Below are positions 54,711 to 63,393 of a stretch of 64,000 bases of DNA, one piece after another. Under the pieces are notes generated by a model, which was given only the letters and a program-made list of their open reading frames with translations, made no database searches and was not told where the DNA came from. Each line of letters begins with the position of its first letter. Within the stretch, counting starts at the first letter, position 1. Both the position numbers and the translations under genes were made by a program. The stretch is taken from assembly GCA_021371935.1 (NCBI GenBank), contig JAJFVF010000022.1, positions 1 through 64,000 of the forward strand, written 5' to 3'. This stretch comes from a bacterium (GTDB lineage: Bacteria; Armatimonadota; UBA5829).

Positions 54711-55411
54711 GTCGGACCACACCAGGCCTGGAGTTCGACGTTGAATATCCTGGAAAATGCACGCGCATACACATCGCGAACATCGCGCATCTCAGGCACA
54801 TACCCAAGAAGCTTTGCCATAGAGGTAATCTGTTCAGAGTGAAGTCCACATGGGTTTATAAGCGCAAAGTGGGAGAGATTTGGGTCCACATTGAGGGCAA
54901 AACCGTGATATGTGACCCACTTGCGCACCGCAATGCCTATTGAACAGACCTTCTTGTCCGCCACCCATACCCCCGCCGGACCATTCCTGTGGCCTTCAAG
55001 ACCGAACTCGGCAAGTGTATCGATGATGCTCTGTTCAAGCAGACGAAGATAGCTGTGGACATCGCCGGTGAGTTCGCGCAGTCGCACTATGGGATAGCCA
55101 ACCAACTGACCCGGTCCATGGTATGTTACGTCCCCTCCCCTGTCGGTCTCGACTAGCTCCACACCATTCGCTTTCAGCAGTTTGGGACTTGCAAGCACAT
55201 TGCCGCGACTGGAATTTTTGACCCCTAAAGTAATTACCGGATCATGTTCGAGAAGGATTAAAACACCTGGTATATCGCCCACTGCGCAGCGGTCATGCAG
55301 ATCGTTTTGCAGCTTCAAGGCGTCGGAGTAACATATGCGGCCGATATCTTGAAGCAGACAAGCCTTTGTGCAAGATTGGGCGTGAATATCAGGTGTGGAC
55401 ATATCTTGCAC
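54707..55411 (-). CDS. lipB: octanoyl-[ACP]:protein N-octanoyltransferase LipB
   Basis: The 234-residue protein has LLEHDPVITLG, RGGDVTYHGPGQLVGYPI and the catalytic Lys154 in DKKVCSIGIAV with Cys188 in INPCGL, all in the order expected for LipB. It moves octanoyl groups from ACP to lipoyl domains. The GTG at 55411 has GGAGGAG eight bases upstream; the ATG three codons on is too far from it. A strong promoter lies about 45 bp upstream, overlapping the end of the GntR gene. No lipA or lipoylated enzyme gene is in the window. Confidence 0.95.
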   Translation of the reverse strand: MQDMSTPDIHAQSCTKACLLQDIGRICYSDALKLQNDLHDRCAVGDIPGVLILLEHDPVITLGVKNSSRGNVLASPKLLKANGVELVETDRGGDVTYHGPGQLVGYPIVRLRELTGDVHSYLRLLEQSIIDTLAEFGLEGHRNGPAGVWVADKKVCSIGIAVRKWVTYHGFALNVDPNLSHFALINPCGLHSEQITSMAKLLGYVPEMRDVRDVYARAFSRIFNVELQAWCGPT

Positions 55412-55452
55412 TGCGTAGTCTCCTCCGTTATAAGTTCCTGGCGGCTTGACTC

Positions 55453-55481
55453 AGTATACCTACTCAAGTGCACACGGTCAA
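55453..55481 (-). promoter_or_regulatory. lipB-tamB promoter
   Basis: On the minus strand TTGACC (55481-55476), a 17-bp spacer and TATACT (55458-55453) form a strong promoter. The -35 box overlaps the last codons of the GntR gene. Confidence 0.8.
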
Positions 55482-56173
55482 GCAGAACCGGAAGCAGGAG
55501 GAAAGCCCAACATCTGAGCTCGAACACCACGCTCTTCAGCCACACGATGTAAAACTGATAGCGATCTTTCGATATGAGCCTTTGCAATCTGCGCAGAAAG
55601 ATCGGCATTGCCGGACACAATTGCGTCAACTAGATCATCATGAACATCTGGAACTATCTTGCTCGGAGGCAGCCAGTACACATTATACATGGTGTTCGTA
55701 ATCACGCGTGAGTTTGAAATCATACGGGCAAGTATGCGAGAACCTGAACACTTTGCAATAAATGAGTGTATGCTGACATCGATATCTCGAACCTTGTCTC
55801 GATCTCCTGCCGTTGCGCTCGTTTTATATTTCTCTGCCAACTCCTTGAGTTTGGCGCGCTGCTCATCAGTAGCTCGAACGGCACAAAGACGCACAGCTAC
55901 CTGCTCAAGCGAAGAGCGTATCATGATTATGGACTCAATCTCCTCAACCGAAGACATGTCCACAACCTGTGCGCCGCAGTTCGGCTTTGATACCACCAAA
56001 CCGTCGTGTTCAAGCCGTCGGATTGCTTCCACAATCGGTATATTGCTGGTACTGAGCCGCTTCGCGAGGTCGCGCTGAATCAGCCTCATTCCAGGCTTGA
56101 GTTCGCCGCGCTCGATCATACTGCGTATTTCTTTGTATATGTGCTCGGACGCAGTTCCACTTTCTCTCGCCAA
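55478..56173 (-). CDS. GntR-family transcriptional regulator (FadR/FCD type)
   Basis: The 231-residue protein has an N-terminal winged helix (residues about 8-70, with IRSMIERGELKPGMRL, LAKRLSTSNIPIVEAIRRLEHDGLV) and a C-terminal FCD ligand domain (about 85-210) with metal-binding residues such as HSF and HDDLVDAI...HIERS. Such regulators control carbon and amino acid use in response to organic acids. The TTG at 56173 has GGAGG six bases before it; earlier in-frame ATGs would place that site inside the coding region. It appears to be a single-gene unit. The target is not deducible. Confidence 0.9.
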   Translation of the reverse strand: MARESGTASEHIYKEIRSMIERGELKPGMRLIQRDLAKRLSTSNIPIVEAIRRLEHDGLVVSKPNCGAQVVDMSSVEEIESIIMIRSSLEQVAVRLCAVRATDEQRAKLKELAEKYKTSATAGDRDKVRDIDVSIHSFIAKCSGSRILARMISNSRVITNTMYNVYWLPPSKIVPDVHDDLVDAIVSGNADLSAQIAKAHIERSLSVLHRVAEERGVRAQMLGFPPASGSA

Positions 56174-56352
56174 TGTATTCCTCCTCATATAAGAAGCCCG
56201 TACCAACAGCTCTGTGGCATTTACATCTTCTGCTGAGGCGCGGTGTGCTATGACTGATGCCAGTCGATAACCTACTGGAAAGCATATTCAACACACTGCT
56301 TGTTGACCTATTTTATTATTGTCAAATTTCTTCGCGTTGTCAATCGATACTG

Positions 56353-56856
56353 CTACATCATTTGTAATCTGAATACCAATCGGCACACGCTGCCGGTATC
56401 GAAATTTTTGCACATACCGGAGCACATCTCAAATGTGACCCCTTTTGCAAGCTCACTTGTCCAGCCGGAAAACTCGTTGCCGCATATTCGATCCGCTATT
56501 GATTCCGAAAGATGCGTCCTGCCACTGCTTTTTAAGACCTCATACCAGGGACACTTGGTGATTGTGAAAACCAGTTCGTTATCACCCATCTCCACATTGA
56601 AATCGTAACCCTCTGATGTCAACTTGAGCTGGAATGCTTTCGCAAGATCATCAAGGTCGCCGCCAGCAAGGTCAAGAATTTCCTTAGCCTTACGTGCCTG
56701 AATCTTGTACATCACTGACCATACGGACTCGTCGAGGTCCATCGCATCGTCCGAAGAAAAGCGCTCCTCGACATTCAGAAACCACAGACCGTCTACAGCT
56801 AAGTATGATCTGCGCAGAAAATCAGCTATTTGAGCATCGGAAAAACACTGTTTCAT
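56353..56856 (-). CDS. DUF6125-like protein
   Basis: The 167-residue soluble protein has DGLWFLNVEERFS near the N terminus and KCPWYEVLKSSGR in the middle, then conserved cysteines near the C terminus (CGNEF, CSGMC, VCRLVF). This matches my memory of DUF6125 proteins, which are found in anaerobes and archaea and lack a known reaction. GGGG precedes the ATG at 56856 by six bases; a TTG two codons upstream is also possible. No promoter or partner gene stands out. Confidence 0.6.
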   Translation of the reverse strand: MKQCFSDAQIADFLRRSYLAVDGLWFLNVEERFSSDDAMDLDESVWSVMYKIQARKAKEILDLAGGDLDDLAKAFQLKLTSEGYDFNVEMGDNELVFTITKCPWYEVLKSSGRTHLSESIADRICGNEFSGWTSELAKGVTFEMCSGMCKNFDTGSVCRLVFRLQMM

Positions 56857-56934
56857 GTTCAACCCCGTTGTCTATTGCAACCATATACCTGCAATAATTT
56901 ACACAGAGACTCTTAAGAATCCTGCCCAGACCAC

Positions 56935-56963
56935 TTGAATAGTTGCTGAAAGTGGGGTATACA
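56935..56963 (+). promoter_or_regulatory. promoter of small zinc-ribbon gene
   Basis: TTGAAT (56935-56940), a 17-bp spacer and TATACA (56958-56963) lie about 85 bp upstream of the GTG start. The transcript would have a leader of about 78 nt. Confidence 0.5.
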
Positions 56964-57048
56964 TGTGCCATGTAATGCATATGTTGATAGATGCGCATCG
57001 GACTGACGGCAGTTCTCGATTTACACTCGAAAATTGGAGGTGGAGATC

Positions 57049-57240
57049 GTGGAGCGAGTTTATAGAAACAAATTCGACAGGAAACTCGGAGGCGGCTTGA
57101 AAGATATGCCGCGATGTGAGCGCTGTGGTAAACCCGTCAAGATCACCAGCGATGACTGCACACGCGAGGAAATCCTATGCCCCTGCTGCGCAGCTGAAGC
57201 CAAAGCCACTGCTGTGGATGAATATGAGATACGTAGATAA
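57049..57240 (+). CDS. small zinc-ribbon protein
   Basis: The 63-residue protein has two cysteine pairs, C23-C26 (CERCGK) and C44-C47 (CPCC), that fit a zinc ribbon of about 25 residues. The GTG at 57049 has GGAGG eight bases upstream and is preferred to the TTG at 57034. The N terminus is basic. Small zinc ribbons often bind nucleic acids or act as regulators, but no specific family is recognised. It is on its own, with a promoter and a hairpin-containing spacer downstream. Confidence 0.65.
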   Translation: MERVYRNKFDRKLGGGLKDMPRCERCGKPVKITSDDCTREEILCPCCAAEAKATAVDEYEIRR

Positions 57241-57351
57241 GAAATTTCCCCGCTGATACGGCTTTCGCATAAGTTATCAGCCAATCCGCCATAGACGAAC
57301 GTGGTGCGTTCGTGCACGACTGGAACGATCTTGCACGGCTTATATGCAGGC

Positions 57352-57380
57352 TTGACTTACCTATGTTACTAGGGTATGAT
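57352..57380 (+). promoter_or_regulatory. promoter of ankyrin gene
   Basis: TTGACT (57352-57357), a 17-bp spacer and TATGAT (57375-57380) lie about 110 bp before the start. The 247-bp spacer before it also has a GCTGATA/TATCAGC hairpin (57252-57281) without a T-run. Confidence 0.65.
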
Positions 57381-57487
57381 AGCCTCAATATAGCAAATAG
57401 TCTGTTGAAGTTCTTGGCTGGTCATTGCCCAAAAGGCAGTGCCAGCCTGATGTGCGTACAGGAAGTATCGCTTGGAGGCATCCCAAG

Positions 57488-57916
57488 ATGTATTCATGGA
57501 GTGAGAGGCTGGATATAGCCATACTAAACAATGATATTGCCAATATAAACAGACTACTTCACGCCTCGCAGGCTTATAAGACGCTGGACAAGGTCTTTAT
57601 ACACTCGGGACCTAGAAAGGCACGACATAACGGCAGACTTCATATTGCCGCATACTCGAACAGTGTGAAAGCAGCACAGATCCTCATCCAATACGGAGAA
57701 GATGTAAACTCAAGGAACTGCATCGGTGATACACCCCTGCATGTGGCAGCCAGATACAATGCATGGGAAACTGCCGATCTGCTTATAAGCTGTGGAGCGG
57801 AAGTAGACATACAAAATAAAGACTCCCAAACGCCTATGGACATAGCGTTGAGTTGTGGAAACCATCATCTGGCCGAACTACTTATGCTCGTACAAAGACA
57901 GAGCATGTACGGCTGA
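57488..57916 (+). CDS. ankyrin-repeat protein
   Basis: The 142-residue soluble protein has about three ankyrin repeats, marked by RLHIAAYSNSVKAAQILI, GDTPLHVAARYNAWETADLLISCGA and QTPMDIALSCGNHHLAELL. No signal peptide is present. The ATG at 57488 has GGAGG nine bases upstream; a frame extension of 21 codons is not supported. The Rnk-like gene follows after 17 bp. Ankyrin repeats mediate protein binding; the partner is unknown. Confidence 0.82.
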   Translation: MYSWSERLDIAILNNDIANINRLLHASQAYKTLDKVFIHSGPRKARHNGRLHIAAYSNSVKAAQILIQYGEDVNSRNCIGDTPLHVAARYNAWETADLLISCGAEVDIQNKDSQTPMDIALSCGNHHLAELLMLVQRQSMYG

Positions 57917-57933
57917 CGACAAAGGAGTATGCA

Positions 57934-58350
57934 ATGAATAAACGCACTATATTTGTTACCGAATACGACTTGCAACGTCTCCAAACACTTATAAACAACC
58001 CGGGCAGACTTGAACATCCTCAGCCTGAAAATATAAGTTCACTTAAAAATGAGCTTGCCCGCGCTCGAATAGTGGCACCAAAAGATATTCCACCCGATGT
58101 GGTCACTATGAACTCCATCGTTCACCTAGCGGATATGGAAACGGGTGAAGAAGAAATCTATACCCTGGTTTTTCCTTCGGATGCGGATGTAGCAGAATGC
58201 CGTATCTCGGTCCTTGCTCCAATAGGCACCGCTATGCTTGGATACAAGACAGGTGACACATTCACATGGCCCGTGCCGGGAGGCAAAAGACACCTTATGG
58301 TGAAAGAAGTAATCTATCAGCCAGAGGCTTCCGGAGACTACCACTTGTAA
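57934..58350 (+). CDS. Rnk/GreA-type regulator of nucleoside diphosphate kinase
   Basis: The 138-residue protein has a short N-terminal helical part (ITEYDLQRLQTLI-like segment) and a C-terminal GreA/GreB domain (about residues 50-135) with VVTMNSIVHLAD, LVFPSDAD, LAPIGTAMLGYKTGDTF and GGKRHLMVKEVIYQP. This is the Rnk layout, which binds RNA polymerase without the long cleavage-stimulating coiled coil. AAGGAG lies six bases before the ATG. It is probably co-transcribed with the ankyrin gene 17 bp upstream. Confidence 0.88.
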   Translation: MNKRTIFVTEYDLQRLQTLINNPGRLEHPQPENISSLKNELARARIVAPKDIPPDVVTMNSIVHLADMETGEEEIYTLVFPSDADVAECRISVLAPIGTAMLGYKTGDTFTWPVPGGKRHLMVKEVIYQPEASGDYHL

Positions 58351-58379
58351 TCTGGAACAAAGCCCAAATCGTTTTTTGT

Positions 58380-58409
58380 TTGACTATGCAAGCGCCATCA
58401 TGCTATTAT
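58380..58409 (+). promoter_or_regulatory. tRNA-Ser promoter
   Basis: TTGACT (58380-58385), an 18-bp spacer and TATTAT (58404-58409) lie 11 bp before the tRNA. Confidence 0.75.
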
Positions 58410-58420
58410 TTTGTGTGCGT

Positions 58421-58511
58421 GGAGTGGTGTCCGAGTTGGCCGAAGGAGCAGCACTGGAAATGCTGTAGGGGGGCAACTCCCTCCAGGGTTCGAATCCCTG
58501 CCACTCCGCCA
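58421..58511 (+). tRNA. tRNA-Ser (anticodon GGA)
   Basis: GGAGTGG pairs with CCACTCC to form the acceptor stem. The anticodon loop CTGGAAA gives GGA (58456-58458), a long variable arm (GGGGGGCAACTCCCTC region) marks a class II tRNA, and GGTTCGAATCC is the T loop. The discriminator is G and CCA is encoded. Confidence 0.95.
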
Positions 58512-58685
58512 CAAGTCAGGTGATGGGTGTTAGGGATCAGGTGTTGGAAATCTAGAGCGAACACTTATTACCACATATTCCTCGGCTGAACCTCATTATC
58601 CACCTCATAGTATGACCCAAGCGGCATCTTTACCAAATGACTGCGTTTGTGCTATCCTTGTGGTGAACAAGGAGATGGTCTTCTA

Positions 58686-59774
58686 ATGAATTACTGCAGA
58701 GAATGCATACTTAAACTCACACCATATGTCCCCGGCAAGCCTATTGAAGAGGTCAAGCGTGAATTGGGAATAGACGATGTCATAAAAATGGCTTCCAACG
58801 AAAACCCATTCGGGCCTTCACCCAAGGCAATCGAGGCGATTAAAGCCGGTGCAGAAAATGTCTCGCTCTACCCGGATGGAAGCTGTTATGAACTCAGGCA
58901 GGCTCTTGCGCCGTTCCTGGGAGTGGACACGGACATGCTCTTTTTTGGAGCAGGCGGAGATGAGGTCATATTCTACCTGGGCACGGCATTCCTGGAAGAA
59001 AACGATGAGATCATACAGGCCGACCCCACATTCGGTGAATATAAGGCTGCATCGACCATAATGAACTGCAACGCACATTGCGTGGCCGTCAAGGACTGGA
59101 CGCACAACCTTGACGCTATGCTCGAAATGGTCAATGAGCACACCAAAATTTTTGTGATTACCAACCCGAACAATCCCACAGGCACCCTGGTCCCTGCGGA
59201 TGAGATAGAGCGGGTGATGGATACACTGCCGGAGCGCTGCATCGTGCTGCTGGACGAGGCGTATTACGAATATGTCGACGATCCGAACTACACCCGTGCC
59301 GTTCAATGGGTCAAAGAAGGACGTAATGTGCTTGCTCTGCGCACATTCTCCAAGGTTTACGGCCTGGCCGGACTGCGTATCGGCTACGGCATCGCGCCCG
59401 CACACATCACCGACATGCTCGAACGAGTTAGAGCGCCGTTCAATGTCAACAGCATCGCTCAGTCGGCTGCTATAGCCAGCATCGGTGATACTGAGCAGGT
59501 CAGGCGCACAAGAGAACTCAATAAGCGTGCAAAAGAGTATTTCTACCGCGAGCTCGACGCAATGGGCATCGAATATACGCCCACGCAGGCCAACTTCCTG
59601 TGGATCGATACGGGCAGAGACTGCCAGATGGTCTTTAAGGAACTGATGAAACGCGGAGTTATCGTGCGGACGGGAGACATATTCGGCTGCCCGACACATA
59701 TCCGCGTCACCACCGGAACAGATGAGCAAAACGAGCGGTTCATCAAAACGTTCAAGGAGGTGCTTGTGCTGTGA
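58686..59774 (+). CDS. hisC: histidinol-phosphate/aromatic aminotransferase (HisC-like)
   Basis: The 362-residue PLP enzyme has MASNENPFGPSP, FGAGGDEVI, ITNPNNPTGT, LLDEAYYEY and the PLP lysine Lys223 in TFSKVYGLAGLRIGYG, the HisC fold-type I order. HisC enzymes convert imidazole-acetol phosphate to histidinol phosphate, and many also act on aromatic keto acids. The next two genes are aroF and tyrA, so a role in tyrosine or phenylalanine formation is likely. The ATG at 58686 has AAGGAG 11 bases upstream. It overlaps aroF by four bases (GTGA). Confidence 0.92.
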   Translation: MNYCRECILKLTPYVPGKPIEEVKRELGIDDVIKMASNENPFGPSPKAIEAIKAGAENVSLYPDGSCYELRQALAPFLGVDTDMLFFGAGGDEVIFYLGTAFLEENDEIIQADPTFGEYKAASTIMNCNAHCVAVKDWTHNLDAMLEMVNEHTKIFVITNPNNPTGTLVPADEIERVMDTLPERCIVLLDEAYYEYVDDPNYTRAVQWVKEGRNVLALRTFSKVYGLAGLRIGYGIAPAHITDMLERVRAPFNVNSIAQSAAIASIGDTEQVRRTRELNKRAKEYFYRELDAMGIEYTPTQANFLWIDTGRDCQMVFKELMKRGVIVRTGDIFGCPTHIRVTTGTDEQNERFIKTFKEVLVL

Positions 59775-60793
59775 TTATCATTCTATCGCCGACTGCCACC
59801 GACAGCGATCTTGATGAACTGCTCAGTAACCTGAAGGACCGCGGTTATGGTGTGCACCTTTCCAAGGGTGTCGAAAAGACTATCGTAGGTGTCATCGGCG
59901 CGCACGACGAGGCCAAGCCGATGATCGCCGAGCAGCTTTCGTCACTTGCATACGTCGAGGGTGTGATCCCAATCCTCAAGCCCTACAAGATCGTCGGCAG
60001 GGACTTTCACCCGGACAAGACTATAATTTCGGTGCGTGGAGTCGATATCGGTGGGCAGAAGATAGTCGTTATGGCCGGGCCATGCTCGATAGAAACCGAG
60101 GAGCAGACACTTGAAGTGGCCAAAGCAGTTAAAGCAGCCGGGGCGACAATACTGCGAGGCGGAGCGTTCAAACCCAGCACTTCGCCATACAGCTTCCATG
60201 GCCTTGGTGAAGATGCTCTAAAAATGCTTGCTGCCGCGCGGGAAGTTACTGGTATGCCCATTATCACTGAAGTGATGGATGCGCGCGATATCGAGCTGGT
60301 CTCGAAATACGCCGATATACTCCAGATCGGCACGCGGAATATGGCCAACTACTCTCTGCTGCAGGAACTTGGCAACGTGAAGAAGCCTGTAATGCTCAAG
60401 CGCGGAATGGCCTCGACCATTGAGGAATGGCTCCAGGCGGCGGAATATATCGCCAGCAGCGGCAATGATGAAATTATTCTCTGTGAGCGCGGAATACGCA
60501 CATTCGAGACATTTACGCGAAATACCTTCGACGTAAGCGCAATTCCGGCGCTGCTTGGGCTGACTCACCTGCCGATAATCGCTGATCCGAGCCATGGCAC
60601 CGGTAAGTTCAGCCTTGTATCTCCGGTCGCCAAGGCAGCAATTGCGGCAGGCGCGGATGGGCTTATGATCGAGGTCCATCCGCATCCTGAAAAAGCCCTA
60701 AAGGATGGTCCGCAGTCGCTCACTCCGGCCAACTTCGATACGATGATGAAGGAAATGTCGGCTGTAGCGCGCGCGGTGGGTAGATACGTCTGA
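59771..60793 (+). CDS. aroF: 3-deoxy-7-phosphoheptulonate synthase AroF (type I beta)
   Basis: The 340-residue protein has an N-terminal ferredoxin-like regulatory domain (residues about 1-70) and a (beta/alpha)8 catalytic domain with [33 protein letters not shown] and ADPSHGTGK. This is the type I beta DAHP synthase layout seen in Thermotoga, and the N-terminal domain can bind tyrosine or phenylalanine for feedback control. It condenses PEP and erythrose-4-phosphate, the first shikimate step. The GTG start overlaps hisC by four bases, with AAGGAGG ten bases upstream. Confidence 0.95.
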   Translation: MIIILSPTATDSDLDELLSNLKDRGYGVHLSKGVEKTIVGVIGAHDEAKPMIAEQLSSLAYVEGVIPILKPYKIVGRDFHPDKTIISVRGVDIGGQKIVVMAGPCSIETEEQTLEVAKAVKAAGATILRGGAFKPSTSPYSFHGLGEDALKMLAAAREVTGMPIITEVMDARDIELVSKYADILQIGTRNMANYSLLQELGNVKKPVMLKRGMASTIEEWLQAAEYIASSGNDEIILCERGIRTFETFTRNTFDVSAIPALLGLTHLPIIADPSHGTGKFSLVSPVAKAAIAAGADGLMIEVHPHPEKALKDGPQSLTPANFDTMMKEMSAVARAVGRYV

Positions 60794-61686
60794 TGCCCAC
60801 GGCAGGCAAAGACAACTTCATATTCGACACCGTGGCTATCGTAGGAGTCGGGCTGATTGGTGGTTCGCTCGGAATGGCCATGAAAAAACATGACCTGGCT
60901 GGTCGTGTAATCGGCATCGGACGTACTGAACAGAAGCTGATGCGCGCGAAAATACTCGGCGCGATAGATGACTACAGCCTGGACCTCGATAATGGCGCCG
61001 CCGATGCCGATCTGATCGTGATATGCACACCCGTCTGTCTGATAGCTCCCAGTCTGAAACGTATGGCCTCAAGCATAAAACCCGGCGCTATTGTCACCGA
61101 TGTCGGCAGCACAAAGAGCCGGGTTATCAAGGAAGTGGAAGCCGTGCTGCCCGAAGGAATTTTCTTTGTGGGCGGCCATCCCATGGCCGGCTCGGAACAA
61201 GCCGGAGTGGAATCGGCATCAGCCGATCTGTTTCAGGAAGCAACCTACGCACTTACCACCACCGAAAACACGAACCTTGATGCACTGGGCAAGCTGGCCG
61301 CCATGGCAGATTCGATCGGCTCGAACGTGGAGATAATGAACCCCGACGAACATGACCGTGCCGTCGCCATCATCAGTCATTTGCCTCATGTCATCTCCGC
61401 AGCCCTGCTCGAAATTGCCGAGCAATCGCAGCACGAATCGGGAAAAGTATTTAGGCTGGCAGCGGGCAGTTTCAGAGACCTCACCCGCGTTTCGGACAGC
61501 CCTCCAGAGATTTGGCGTGATATCTGCGCAACCAACAGCAATGCGCTCATTCATGCCATCGAGAAATTTATGCAATCGCTCGATGACTTCAAGATCGCAC
61601 TGGAAAGCGGCGACGAGGAGGCAATTTCACGCTTCTTTGAGCAGGCGAGCAAGATCAGATCGACATATCAAAGGATTTGTAAATGA
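60793..61686 (+). CDS. tyrA: prephenate dehydrogenase TyrA
   Basis: The 297-residue protein has an N-terminal NAD-binding fold with [12 protein letters not shown], the segment [10 protein letters not shown] and [16 protein letters not shown], then a helical C-terminal domain with [19 protein letters not shown]. It oxidises prephenate (or arogenate) to the tyrosine precursor. No ACT domain is present at the C terminus. The ATG overlaps the aroF stop by one base. The stop overlaps the cmk start by four bases. The usual neighbour aroA (EPSP synthase) is missing between tyrA and cmk. Confidence 0.95.
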   Translation: MPTAGKDNFIFDTVAIVGVGLIGGSLGMAMKKHDLAGRVIGIGRTEQKLMRAKILGAIDDYSLDLDNGAADADLIVICTPVCLIAPSLKRMASSIKPGAIVTDVGSTKSRVIKEVEAVLPEGIFFVGGHPMAGSEQAGVESASADLFQEATYALTTTENTNLDALGKLAAMADSIGSNVEIMNPDEHDRAVAIISHLPHVISAALLEIAEQSQHESGKVFRLAAGSFRDLTRVSDSPPEIWRDICATNSNALIHAIEKFMQSLDDFKIALESGDEEAISRFFEQASKIRSTYQRICK

Positions 61687-62369
61687 GTAAACCCATAATC
61701 GCCATAGACGGACCTGCGGGCGCGGGAAAAAGCACTGTCGCGCGCGCGGTTGCCGACAGACTGGGATATTTATATATCGATACGGGCGCAATGTATAGAG
61801 CAGTGGCGCTTAAGGTGATACGGGAGGGTATTCCGCTCTCGGACACCGCGAAAATATCGGCACTGGCAAAGCGAACTGATATCAGGTTCGAGATCATAGA
61901 CGGCATCCAGCATGTGTTCGCCGATGGTGAGGATGTGACAAACGACATCCGTACACCCGAAGCCACTCGTCTCTCCTCACCCGTGAGCGCGATCCAGGGC
62001 GTTCGCAGGCGGCTTGTCGAGCTTCAGAGAAATATGGGAGCCGAGGGTGGCATAGTGATGGAAGGGCGCGATATAGGCACGATCGTCTTCCCAAACGCTG
62101 AGGTTAAGGTCTTTTTGACCGCATCGGTGACAGAGCGCGCAAGGCGTCGAGTCGAGCAGCAGAAAGAGATGGGCATGGATGCAGATATCGAACAGATTTC
62201 CGCTGAGATTCGTGAGCGCGACCTTCGTGACAGTTCACGTGAGCATGCTCCATTGAAGATGGCTCCGGGTGCAGTGCTGCTTGAAACTGATAGCATGTCC
62301 GCCGAGCAGGTGGCGGATGCCATCATCAATATCCATAACGAGAAGGTGTCCAAAGCAAAGAGTGAATAA
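61683..62369 (+). CDS. cmk: cytidylate kinase
   Basis: The 228-residue protein has the P-loop GPAGAGKSTVARAVA at residues 9-23, LGYLYIDTGAMYRAVALK, the substrate region GRDIGTIVFPNAEVKVFLTAS and the lid RRVEQQKEMG. It phosphorylates CMP and dCMP. It is the last gene of the hisC-aroF-tyrA-cmk operon. Cmk is often found beside aroA or rpsA in bacteria; here it keeps the link to aromatic genes. Confidence 0.95.
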   Translation: MSKPIIAIDGPAGAGKSTVARAVADRLGYLYIDTGAMYRAVALKVIREGIPLSDTAKISALAKRTDIRFEIIDGIQHVFADGEDVTNDIRTPEATRLSSPVSAIQGVRRRLVELQRNMGAEGGIVMEGRDIGTIVFPNAEVKVFLTASVTERARRRVEQQKEMGMDADIEQISAEIRERDLRDSSREHAPLKMAPGAVLLETDSMSAEQVADAIINIHNEKVSKAKSE

Positions 62370-62486
62370 ATTCGCGGCAACAACTATACTGCGCCGAAAA
62401 GGGCCAAACGGCATCCCCGATGCCAACAGAAGATTAGGTGCGCTTGCTCTGATGTTTTGTGGAGCAGTTCATTTTTTGCAAGCGCC

Positions 62487-62532
62487 AAACCAAAGCTCGG
62501 CAGGAGCCTCGCCCTCCCAGCTTTTTTGGTTT
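62487..62532 (+). terminator. possible terminator or palindromic repeat after cmk
   Basis: AAACCAAAGCT (62487-62497) is matched by AGCTTTTTTGGTTT at 62519-62532, around a G+C-rich centre with CGGCAGGAGCC and CTCGCCCTCCC. The T-run is inside the right arm, as in some terminators. The rest of the 306-bp spacer (62370-62675) holds a dispersed repeat and no gene that I can support. Confidence 0.4.
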
Positions 62533-62550
62533 CTTTGTGATATAGGTTAG

Positions 62551-62592
62551 GCTCAAAGCAGATTCTTCACATTCGTTCAGAATGACAGTTAT
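62551..62592. repeat. dispersed repeat, AAAGCAGATTC family
   Basis: GCTCAAAGCAGATTCTTC followed by a short variable part and CAGAATGACAGTTAT repeats the arms found at 37791-37834 and 37884-37920. Confidence 0.65.
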
Positions 62593-62675
62593 TGATACGG
62601 TATTCCGCTTGTTGATACGGTTTCATTACAATAATCAATATAAAACACTCAATATTCAATCAAGGAAACATGTAG

Positions 62676-63299
62676 ATGCTTTATTGGATAGGCGCGTCGC
62701 TTTCGGCGATGGTCTGCAGAATATTTGGCCGTTGGCAGGTTATTGGCCGTGAAAATATTCCCAAAACCGGCGGTGTGATGCTGTGCGGCAACCACGTGAG
62801 CTACATCGACCCGCCTGCTCTAGGTGCCCGTGCCAACGGGCGGCCTGTGCATTTCATGGCCAAACTGGAGCTTTTTCAAATACCCATCCTTGGACTGCTC
62901 ATCAAAGCCGTAGGAGCGTTCCCGGTCAAACGGGGCACAGCGGACAGGGCGGCTCTCAAAAAAGCAATAGAACTGCTGCAATCCGGCGAGGTAGTCGGTA
63001 TGTTTCCCGAAGGTCAGAGGAGCCTGGACGGCACTCTGCTGCCCGCTGAGGCAGGTGTCGGGATGATTGTGCTGCGGGCGAAGGTTCCCGTAATCCCTGT
63101 AGGGCTGATAAACTCAAACAAGCTGCTGCCGCCGCACTCCATCTTCCCCAAGTTTACTCGATTGAAGGTAGTCTACGGTAAACCTGTCCCGCTCGAAGAT
63201 CTATATGATAAAGGTGGGCGAGAGGCTGTCGAGAAAGTCGGCAGGAGGATCATGGCAGCAATTGGCGAACTGCTGAATAAGTACGGGGACGTTAAGTAA
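62676..63299 (+). CDS. plsC: 1-acyl-sn-glycerol-3-phosphate acyltransferase (PlsC family)
   Basis: The 207-residue protein has an N-terminal hydrophobic segment, the catalytic HX4D motif in CGNHVSYIDPP, FPVKRGTADRAAL, and the glycerol-phosphate motif MFPEGQRSLDGTL. It acylates lysophosphatidic acid at the inner membrane to form phosphatidic acid. AAGGAA lies eight bases before the ATG. It is separated from cmk by 306 bp with a possible terminator and a repeat, so it is probably transcribed on its own. Confidence 0.92.
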   Translation: MLYWIGASLSAMVCRIFGRWQVIGRENIPKTGGVMLCGNHVSYIDPPALGARANGRPVHFMAKLELFQIPILGLLIKAVGAFPVKRGTADRAALKKAIELLQSGEVVGMFPEGQRSLDGTLLPAEAGVGMIVLRAKVPVIPVGLINSNKLLPPHSIFPKFTRLKVVYGKPVPLEDLYDKGGREAVEKVGRRIMAAIGELLNKYGDVK

Positions 63300-63321
63300 C
63301 GTTCTGTTCATTTGAGGCTGC

Positions 63322-63364
63322 GCCCTCACCCTAGCCATCTCCCCCAGGAGAGGTACTGGCTGAC
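63322..63364. repeat. dispersed repeat, CCCTCACCC family
   Basis: GCGCCCTCACCCTAG and CCATCTCCCCC followed by AGGAGAGG and GGCTGAC match 49545-49587 with several changes. It lies in the gap between plsC and the convergent gene at the right edge. Confidence 0.55.
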
Positions 63365-63393
63365 ATTACTTCCGCTTTTGCTTTATTTTCGGC

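Noticed and set aside
56300-56330. A TTGAC/GTCAA palindrome upstream of the GntR gene as its operator
   Set aside because: The arms are only five bases with an AT-rich centre, and the sequence does not match known FadR-type operators. It is too weak to call.
58818-59729. A 303-codon open frame on the minus strand opposite hisC
   Set aside because: It lies entirely inside hisC, which has all catalytic motifs and overlaps aroF. The antisense frame shows no recognisable domain and is a by-product of codon bias.
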